Shown one piece after another: positions 7,443 through 12,312 of a stretch of 12,312 bases of DNA; position 1 is the first letter of the stretch; each line of letters opens with the position of its first letter. This DNA comes from an uncultured Actinomycetes bacterium (lineage in GTDB: Bacteria > Actinomycetota > Acidimicrobiia > Acidimicrobiales > Acidimicrobilacustridaceae), in the NCBI GenBank assembly GCA_945957335.1, contig CAMFLJ010000089.1, forward strand, positions 1 to 12,312, in the 5' to 3' direction. The notes beneath the pieces were generated by a model. That model was not told the DNA's origin, ran no database searches, and saw only the letters and a list, made by a program, of their open reading frames with translations. The position numbers and the translations under genes were made by a program.

Positions 7443-8635
7443 CCTCGACCGGCGGCGGGGCCGACGACTCGCTCCCGCCCGAGCACCCCGGGCACGACGA
7501 CCCCGAGGGGCCGTCCGTGCTGTCGGGGCTGACCGCCGACGAGGCGATCGACCCGATGGCCGTCGTCGGCCACGAGCTGCACCGCAAGTCGACGCGGCGG
7601 CGGGTGATCGAGGGCCTCGTGTCGCTGGCCGCGGTCGCGCTGATCTTCGTGTTCGTGCTGCCGGCGGTGACCGGCTCGCACTACTCCGAGATCTGGCACG
7701 AGATCTCGAAGCTCTCGTGGGTCTGGGTGCTCGGCCTCACGTCGATCTGGCTCGTCGGGATGCTCGCCTACACGGGCGTGCTGACCAACAGCCTCCCGGG
7801 GCTGACGCACCCCCAGGCCCTCACCGTGAACTTCGCGGGCAGTGCCGTGTCGAACGTCGTGCCCTTCGGCGGCGCGGTCGGTGTCGGGGCGACCTACGCC
7901 ATCGACCTCTCGTGGGGCTTCTCGGTGCCACGGGTGACGCTGTCGATCCTGGTGTCGGGCGTCTGGAACGTGTTCGCCAAGCTGTTCATGCCGGTCGTGG
8001 CGCTGGGCCTGCTGATCGCCACCGGGCGGGCCACCGGGCACCTGCTCGTGCCCACGTTGATCGGGCTCGTCGCCCTGATCGGGGCGGCGGTCGTGCTCGT
8101 GCTGGTGATGAGCAGCGAGATCCTCGCGACCAAGGTCGGGATGCTCGCCCAGCGCGTGGTCGACCCGGTGTGCCGCTGGTTGCGCCGCTCGTCGGCGCCC
8201 GACGTCACCACCGGGCTGCTCGAGTTCCGCCACAACAGCATCGGGCTGCTGCGCACCCACTGGCTGCGCCTGACCGTCTGGGTCGTCGTCTACAACGTCA
8301 TCCAGTTCCTGCTGCTGCTGGCCTGCGTCCGGGCGGTCGGTGAGGGCGCCGAGCAGCTGGGCTGGATCGAGGTGTTCGCTGCGTTCTCGTTCGCCCGCCT
8401 GCTCGAGACGATCCCGCTCACGCCCAGCGGCGTCGGGTTCGTCGAGACGGGTGCGGTGGCCGCCCTGATCGGCTTCGGGGGCAGCGACGCGGCCTCGGCC
8501 GCCGCGGTGTTCCTGTTCCGCGGCTTCACCTACCTGGCCGAGATCCCCGTGGGTGCCGGCGCATGGGTGGTGTGGGCGACGCGCCGCAGCTGGCGCCGCC
8601 CGGTCGGCTCGGCCGACCGCCCCTTCGCGACGTGA
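7439..8635 (+). CDS. LPG-synthase TM-region (UPF0104) family membrane protein
   Basis: 398 residues. A hydrophilic tail (1-55) is followed by eight or nine membrane segments at about 57-77, 92-114, 127-148, 165-193, 201-224, 275-297, 308-325, 335-347 and 353-380. SNVVPFGGAVGVG (138-150), PLTPSGVGFVETG (326-338) and FRGFTYLAEIP (360-370) are the conserved polar motifs of the family, which covers the flippase half of MprF and AglD-like proteins. Members without the C-terminal aminoacyl-transferase domain, as here, are thought to move or modify lipids or lipid-linked sugars. GTG 7439 overlaps the PIG-L stop, so the two proteins are probably made together. The stop is one base from the stop of the convergent LLM gene. 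Substrate unknown. Confidence 0.88.
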   Translation: MTSTGGGADDSLPPEHPGHDDPEGPSVLSGLTADEAIDPMAVVGHELHRKSTRRRVIEGLVSLAAVALIFVFVLPAVTGSHYSEIWHEISKLSWVWVLGLTSIWLVGMLAYTGVLTNSLPGLTHPQALTVNFAGSAVSNVVPFGGAVGVGATYAIDLSWGFSVPRVTLSILVSGVWNVFAKLFMPVVALGLLIATGRATGHLLVPTLIGLVALIGAAVVLVLVMSSEILATKVGMLAQRVVDPVCRWLRRSSAPDVTTGLLEFRHNSIGLLRTHWLRLTVWVVVYNVIQFLLLLACVRAVGEGAEQLGWIEVFAAFSFARLLETIPLTPSGVGFVETGAVAALIGFGGSDAASAAAVFLFRGFTYLAEIPVGAGAWVVWATRRSWRRPVGSADRPFAT

Positions 8636-8636
8636 C

Positions 8637-9545
8637 CTAGCGCAGCATCGGTTCGGCGGCGGCCTTCAGGGCGTCGAGCGCGTCGGCCCGGCGGGCGCCG
8701 GTGCCGAGGTGCCAGTCGGGGACGATGACCTCGTCGACGCCGACCTCGCGCCACGCCCCGACCATCTCGGCGAACGCGCTCGGCGGGCCGGCCACCGCGG
8801 CCCGGCCGGCCATCGAGTCGAGGAAGGCGCGGGCCTCGGCAGGGTCGTCGGTGAGCTTCACGACCGCCTGGGTGCTGCGGCGGATGCTGGACGGGTCGCG
8901 GCCGATCTCGTCGCAGTGGCGGGCCAGCACCTCGGCCGACACCCGCATCTGCTCCGGCGTGCTCCACCGGTTCCAGGCGTCAGCCCGGCGGGCCACGACG
9001 CCGAGCATCCGCTCGCCCTTCGCTCCGACCAGGACCGGCAGCGGGCGTTGGGCGGGCTTGGGCTCGCAGCGGGCGGCGTCGAGGGTGAAGTACGCGCCGT
9101 GGAAGGTGGTGAGCTCGTCGGTGAGGAGCCCCCGGACGACCTGCAGGTACTCGTCGAAGCGGCGCACCCGCTGCCCAGGGGTGCCCAGCTCGAGGCCGTA
9201 CTGCTCGTGCTCGTTCACCTGCCAGCCGGCGCCCAGCCCGAGGGTGAGGCGGCCACCGCTGGCCAGGTCGGTGGTGGCCGCCCAGTTCGCCAGCACCGCC
9301 GGGTGGCGGTAGGTGGCCGACAGCACGAGGGGCGCGAGGCGGATGCGCTCGGTGGCGCCGGCGAGCGCGGCGAGGGCGGCGGTGGCCTCCAGCCACGGGG
9401 CGCTCGCGGCCCCGAACGAGGCGCCGTCGCCCATGAAGTGGTCGGCCAGGTAGACGCCGTGCCACCCGGTGGCCTCGGCGTGGCGCACGACGTCGAGCAG
9501 GTCGGCCCAGGTCTGGTTGGTCGACGGCCACAGCGACAGCTCCAT
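8637..9545 (-). CDS. LLM-class (luciferase-like) flavin/F420-dependent oxidoreductase
   Basis: 302 residues, TIM-barrel of the bacterial luciferase family, cytoplasmic. MELSLWPSTNQTWADLLDVV (1-20) is strand 1 and helix 1. LADHF (34-38) is the usual ligand-pocket motif. RLAPLVLSATYRHPAVLANWAATTDLASGGRLTLGLGAGW (69-108) is the classic cofactor-binding core. The region around 122-146 (PGQRVRRFDEYLQVVRGLL) and GAKGERMLGVVARRADAWN (174-192) are also diagnostic. Actinobacterial members of this form usually use F420 rather than FMN, but the cofactor cannot be proved here. ATG 9545 is chosen over ATG 9569: the family consensus begins at MELSLW and a GGGGAG run lies about 9 nt upstream. Reaction and substrate are unknown; the two dehydrogenases opposite may act in the same catabolic route. 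Confidence 0.9.
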   Translation of the reverse strand: MELSLWPSTNQTWADLLDVVRHAEATGWHGVYLADHFMGDGASFGAASAPWLEATAALAALAGATERIRLAPLVLSATYRHPAVLANWAATTDLASGGRLTLGLGAGWQVNEHEQYGLELGTPGQRVRRFDEYLQVVRGLLTDELTTFHGAYFTLDAARCEPKPAQRPLPVLVGAKGERMLGVVARRADAWNRWSTPEQMRVSAEVLARHCDEIGRDPSSIRRSTQAVVKLTDDPAEARAFLDSMAGRAAVAGPPSAFAEMVGAWREVGVDEVIVPDWHLGTGARRADALDALKAAAEPMLR

Positions 9546-9589
9546 CCCGACAGTCTCCCCCCACCGCATGCCGCCCGCGCCCGGCCCCT

Positions 9590-9630
9590 CTGGTACAGCA
9601 CATCGCCCAGGGGCTCATGAACTGAACCAG
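9590..9630. promoter_or_regulatory. Imperfect dyad in the LLM/SDR divergent spacer (possible operator)
   Basis: CTGGTACAG (9590-9598) and CTGAACCAG (9622-9630) are inverted copies with one mismatch in nine, with centres 32 bp apart, about three helical turns. A second nested pair, GCCCCT (9584-9589) and AGGGGC (9609-9614), overlaps it. The position between divergent starts (9545 and 9695) suits a shared regulator site. No regulator gene is adjacent. Confidence 0.3.
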
Positions 9631-9681
9631 TGGACGAGAGCGGCCCGTCGTGCGGAGGGGCGGGTGGTCGGGCGGGCGTGA

Positions 9682-9687
9682 CAGAGT
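9682..9687 (+). promoter_or_regulatory. Weak -10-like CAGAGT before the first SDR gene
   Basis: CAGAGT shares only A2 and T6 with TANNNT, but it ends 7 nt before ATG 9695, the geometry of the other leaderless candidates. No Shine-Dalgarno is visible. Confidence 0.2.
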
Positions 9688-9694
9688 GGCCGTC

Positions 9695-10528
9695 ATGACC
9701 ACGGGGGACCTCTTCGACGAACGCTCGATCCTGCTCACCGACCGCGTCGCCGTCATCACCGGCGCCGCGCAGGGCATCGGCCGGGCCACCGCACTGCTCT
9801 TCGCCCGCTGCGGCGCATCGCTGGCGATCTGCGACCGCGAGGCCGACCTTCTCGCCGGCGTCGCCGCCGAGATCGAGGCGCTCGGGCGTCCGGTGCTGAG
9901 CGCGGTGCTCGACGTGCGCGACGCCGACGCCGTCGACGCCTTCGCAGAGTCGGTCGGCGAGCGCTTCGGCGTGGTCGACGTGCTCGTCAACAACGCCGGC
10001 GGCACGTTCGTGGCGCCCTTCCTCGACATCAAGCCCAAGGGCGAGGCGTCGCTGATCGCCGAGAACTTCACCCAGGTCAGCCACTTCATCCGCCGGGTCG
10101 CCCCACTGATGACGAACGGCGGGTCGATCATCAACCTCACGTCGATCGAGGCCCACCAGGCGGGCCCCGGCTTCAGCATCTACGCGGCGATGAAGACCGC
10201 GGTGATGAGCCTCAGCCAGACCCTCGCCCTCGAGCTGGGCGGGCGCCGCATCCGGGTGAACTGCATCGCCTCGGACTGCCAGCCGAGCGACGGCGAGAAG
10301 GAGACCCGCGCCGAGATGCTCGAGACCGAGATGGAGTTCGTGCCCGCGTTCCTGCCTCCCCTCGGCTACTTCGCCACCCCCGAGGAGTCGGCGGGCACGG
10401 CGCTGTTCCTCGCCAGCGACCTCTCCCGCTACATCACCGGCACGACGATCCACGTCGACGGCGGCAACAAGGCGGGCGGCGGCTGGCACCGGCCGGTCGA
10501 CTCGGCCGCCATGCACGAGGACCTCTGA
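9695..10528 (+). CDS. Short-chain dehydrogenase/reductase (SDR), first of a tandem pair
   Basis: 277 residues, classical SDR with Rossmann fold, cytoplasmic. TGAAQGIG (22-29) binds the dinucleotide and Asp47 at the end of strand 2 points to NAD(H) rather than NADP(H). NNAG is at 99-102. The catalytic set is intact: Asn124, Ser150 (LTSIEAH), Tyr163 and Lys167 (YAAMK). DVRD (73-76) and FLASDLSRYITGTTIHVDGG (238-257) are the usual adenine-pocket and C-terminal motifs. It oxidises or reduces an alcohol/ketone; the substrate cannot be told, though fatty acid, steroid or terpenoid-type substrates are common for such actinobacterial SDRs. ATG 9695 is set by the family start; earlier in-frame codons are not coding. 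It is followed after 5 bp by a second SDR gene, so the two form an operon. Confidence 0.92.
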   Translation: MTTGDLFDERSILLTDRVAVITGAAQGIGRATALLFARCGASLAICDREADLLAGVAAEIEALGRPVLSAVLDVRDADAVDAFAESVGERFGVVDVLVNNAGGTFVAPFLDIKPKGEASLIAENFTQVSHFIRRVAPLMTNGGSIINLTSIEAHQAGPGFSIYAAMKTAVMSLSQTLALELGGRRIRVNCIASDCQPSDGEKETRAEMLETEMEFVPAFLPPLGYFATPEESAGTALFLASDLSRYITGTTIHVDGGNKAGGGWHRPVDSAAMHEDL

Positions 10529-10533
10529 TCCCG

Positions 10534-11394
10534 ATGGCCGCCGGCACCGACGACGTGTGGGGCCTCACCGGTCGCTCGGTGCTGGTCATGGGCGCCGGTG
10601 GAGGCGGCATCGGCACCTCGATCGCCGTCCGGATCGGTGAGGCCGGGGCCCGGGTGCTGGCCGTCGACGTCGACCCCGACAAGCTGGCGACCTGCACGGA
10701 CGCCCTGGCCGCGGCCGGGGTCGAGCACCGCGGCGTGATCGCCGACGGGCGCGACAAGGCGGCCGTCGCCGCGGCGGTCGACGCCGCCTGCGAGCTCGGG
10801 ACGCTGCACGGCTCGGTGCAGGTGGCCGGCGGCATGTGGCTGCCGCAGTGGGCGCCGTTCGCCAGCGACGACCCCGCCTTCGACGACGTCATGGAGCTCA
10901 ACTTCGGCACCACGGTGAACGTGGCCCGGGCCGTCGGACGTCGCCTGATCGAGCAGGGCGAGGGCGGCTCGCTCGTCAACATCGCCACCGTGTCGGCGCT
11001 CAACGCCATGCCGTACGGCTCGGCGTACGCCGCGGCCAAGGCGGCCGTGCTCTCGCTCACCCGCTCGCTCGCGGTGGAGTGGGGCCGGGAGAACGTCCGG
11101 GTGAACGCGGTGGCTCCCGGCTCGATCGCCACGCCGAAGAGCGCGTCGCAGCGCAAGCCCGGCGACACCGACCGCGACGACCTGCTCGTCATCCCGATGC
11201 GCCGCCGTGGCACCGGCGACGACATCGCCAAGGCCGTGCTGTTCTTCATCTCCGACCTGGCCGCCTACGTCACGGGCCAGGTGCTGTGCGTCGACGGTGG
11301 CACCTCGGTGCGCCCGGCCGTCAACGACGCCGACGAGCTGCCCGTGTTCGTGCACAACGAGGAGCTGCGGGCCCGCCTCACCGGCCACTCGTAG
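10534..11394 (+). CDS. Short-chain dehydrogenase/reductase with altered NNAG and Ser motifs
   Basis: 286 residues. MGAGGGGIGTS (19-29) is the glycine-rich cofactor loop and Asp45 suggests NAD(H). The usual NNAG is QVAG (96-99), within VQVAGG. The catalytic Ser position, 13 before the Tyr, is Thr152 (ATVSA), with Ser154 two residues on. Asn123, Tyr165 and Lys169 (YAAAK) are kept. SDLAAYVTGQVLCVDGG ends the core near 258 and a hydrophilic tail of about 28 residues follows. The gene starts 5 bp after the upstream SDR stop; GAGGA at 10517-10521 is a distant ribosome site. It probably works with the upstream SDR on the same substrate series, or the pair may form a mixed oligomer. Substrate unknown. 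Confidence 0.9.
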   Translation: MAAGTDDVWGLTGRSVLVMGAGGGGIGTSIAVRIGEAGARVLAVDVDPDKLATCTDALAAAGVEHRGVIADGRDKAAVAAAVDAACELGTLHGSVQVAGGMWLPQWAPFASDDPAFDDVMELNFGTTVNVARAVGRRLIEQGEGGSLVNIATVSALNAMPYGSAYAAAKAAVLSLTRSLAVEWGRENVRVNAVAPGSIATPKSASQRKPGDTDRDDLLVIPMRRRGTGDDIAKAVLFFISDLAAYVTGQVLCVDGGTSVRPAVNDADELPVFVHNEELRARLTGHS

Positions 11395-11411
11395 CGGCTG
11401 GTCACACTTCG

Positions 11412-11441
11412 TTGCAGATGTACCAAGTCATCTGACACACT
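11412..11441 (+). promoter_or_regulatory. Leaderless promoter TTGCAG-N18-CACACT
   Basis: TTGCAG (11412-11417) and CACACT (11436-11441) are 18 bp apart, and the -10 ends 6 nt before ATG 11448. It is the only candidate here with a fair -35 as well. No Shine-Dalgarno lies before the ATG. A dyad overlaps the end of the -35 and fills most of the spacer. Confidence 0.5.
11415..11434. promoter_or_regulatory. Operator-like dyad CAGATG-N8-CATCTG inside the promoter
   Basis: Perfect 6-bp arms (11415-11420 and 11429-11434) around 8 bp, 20 bp in all. The left arm overlaps the last three bases of the -35 and the right arm stops one base before the -10. A dimer bound here would block polymerase. The gene that begins at 12284 looks like a GntR-family regulator, so autoregulation is a reasonable inference. 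Confidence 0.45.
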
Positions 11442-11447
11442 CATCCC

Positions 11448-12290
11448 ATGATCATCCTGGCGGGGATCGTTCCGTTGGCCGTGGGCACCGTCGTCTACCT
11501 CGTCTGGCGCAACGGCCACATCACCGGGGACAAGGCCGAGCGGTGGGCGGCGAGCCGTGGCCTCACCCTCACCGACGAGAACCGGGGCACGGTCATCGAC
11601 TACCTGCACACCGCCGGCCTTCTCCGTGGCCTCGGCCTCCTCGCCGGGCTGGTGCTGCCGATGATGTGGTCCTGGGCGCTCGGCGCGACGGGCCCCGTGA
11701 TCCCACCGTGGACCTGGGCCTTCCTCGGCTACCTGACGGGCGCCCTGTTCGCCGAGATCTCGTTGCGGCGCCCGACCGGTGGCAGTGCTGCTGCTGCGCC
11801 GCGCCACCTCCGGTCGTACATCAAGCCGCTGCTGCTTCGGGGTCAGATCGTGCTGGGGGTGCTGCTCGTCACCGCCGGCCTCGCCGCGCCGTTCGTCCCC
11901 CAAGGGAACTGGCCTGTCGCTCGGCCCAGGCTGCCGGCACTCCTGGCCGTGGTGGGCGGACTGATCATCACGCTCAGCCTCCTCGCCGTCGAGCGTTGGC
12001 TGGTCCTTCGACCGCAGCCCGTGCTCACCCCCGGCCAGCTGGCCGCCGACGACGCCATCCGGTCACAGTCCGTCCAGTCGATCGCCGCCAGCGGGATGGC
12101 GGTGCAGCTGACGCTGCTCGCTCTGGTGCTCGTGCCACTCAACACCGCAGGTGGCATGTGGAAGGTCGTTGCCCTGCTCGGAGGCCTCCTGCACATCGTC
12201 GCGCTGTGGGTCTGCCTCGAGTTCGGGCACCTCGGGTGGCGGGTCAAGCGGTCGTTCCCGATCTCGACGGTGAAGGCGGCATCGTGCTGA
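11448..12290 (+). CDS. Uncharacterised polytopic membrane protein (GntR-linked)
   Basis: 280 residues with about seven hydrophobic segments near 2-20, 57-75, 86-104, 129-150, 162-182, 214-231 and 236-256. Between the first two lies a soluble stretch (21-55) with AERWAASRGLTLTDENRGTVIDYL. I recall the WAxxRGLxLTxxNR pattern in unassigned actinobacterial membrane proteins, but I know no function for it. No transporter, kinase or enzyme motif is visible. Codon choice is a little less GC3-extreme than in the neighbours, though not enough to argue for transfer. Its stop overlaps the next gene's GTG by 7 nt, so the two are coupled. ATG 11448 is fixed by the promoter 6 nt upstream and by the hydrophobic start. 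Confidence 0.8.
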   Translation: MIILAGIVPLAVGTVVYLVWRNGHITGDKAERWAASRGLTLTDENRGTVIDYLHTAGLLRGLGLLAGLVLPMMWSWALGATGPVIPPWTWAFLGYLTGALFAEISLRRPTGGSAAAAPRHLRSYIKPLLLRGQIVLGVLLVTAGLAAPFVPQGNWPVARPRLPALLAVVGGLIITLSLLAVERWLVLRPQPVLTPGQLAADDAIRSQSVQSIAASGMAVQLTLLALVLVPLNTAGGMWKVVALLGGLLHIVALWVCLEFGHLGWRVKRSFPISTVKAASC

Positions 12291-12312
12291 TCGAGATCGA
12301 CCACTCGTCACC
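12284..12312 (+). CDS. 5' end of a possible GntR-family (YtrA-type) regulator (partial)
   Basis: GTG 12284 overlaps the membrane protein stop (12288-12290) and opens a frame running off the window: MLIEIDHSS, then CC, which must encode Pro. The form hydrophobic-x-IDxxSP is how many short GntR regulators begin, just before a PxYxQ segment and the winged helix. The upstream membrane protein and operator-like dyad fit that reading. With ten residues it stays a guess; an enoyl-CoA hydratase-type start is an alternative. Confidence 0.35.

Noticed and set aside
7001..8260. Minus-strand frame of 419 codons opposite the PIG-L and UPF0104 genes
   Set aside because: Composition is His/Asp/Arg-rich and motif-free; the plus strand has intact PIG-L and membrane-protein motifs throughout.

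Overview
The window is about 70% GC with strongly G/C-biased third codon positions. It carries a flavin/F420-type luciferase-like oxidoreductase, a PIG-L deacetylase and several start codons placed 6-10 nt after a TANNNT hexamer, which is the actinobacterial leaderless pattern. Together these suggest a chromosomal segment of an actinomycete, perhaps a member of the Acidimicrobiia; the lineage is inference from style, not from a marker gene. I see no rRNA, tRNA, CRISPR, insertion sequence, integrase or phage gene. No stretch over 300 bases lacks a gene; the longest gaps are 575-736 and 9546-9694.

Layout. 1-2025, minus strand: the 5' end of an unidentified gene (perhaps a methyltransferase), a small GtrA-family membrane protein, and a compact GH1 beta-glucosidase. 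2026-5361, plus strand: a TesB-type acyl-CoA thioesterase, a lipoprotein of the glucose/sorbosone dehydrogenase family, and a PAP2_3-type membrane phosphatase/phosphotransferase whose ATG overlaps the dehydrogenase stop. 5362-5408 is a short convergent spacer with a partial 29-bp tandem duplication and a nested hairpin. 5409-6554, minus: a GT4 glycosyltransferase. It diverges across 42 bp from a PIG-L deacetylase (6597) that is translationally coupled to an LPG-synthase/UPF0104-type multispan membrane protein (to 8635). 8637-9545, minus: an LLM-class oxidoreductase. 9695-11394, plus: two tandem short-chain dehydrogenases. 11448 to the end, plus: an unassigned polytopic membrane protein overlapping the start of a gene whose first ten residues look like a GntR-family regulator.

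How the genes may work together. The PAP2_3 protein, GT4 enzyme, PIG-L deacetylase and UPF0104 protein (4402-8635) form a plausible set for building or moving a glycosylated, possibly inositol-based, lipid. A GT4 beside a PIG-L deacetylase follows the logic of the first two steps of GPI anchor synthesis and of MshA/MshB in mycothiol synthesis. This is inference from family membership. The LLM oxidoreductase and the two dehydrogenases form a redox block sharing a divergent spacer with an imperfect dyad. The last two genes look like a self-regulated membrane-protein/GntR operon, with a 6-bp-arm dyad lying between the -35 and -10 of its leaderless promoter.

Nothing here is clearly a new system. 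The most interesting points are the GPI-like gene set, the operator-like dyad at 11415-11434, and the altered active-site motifs of the second dehydrogenase.
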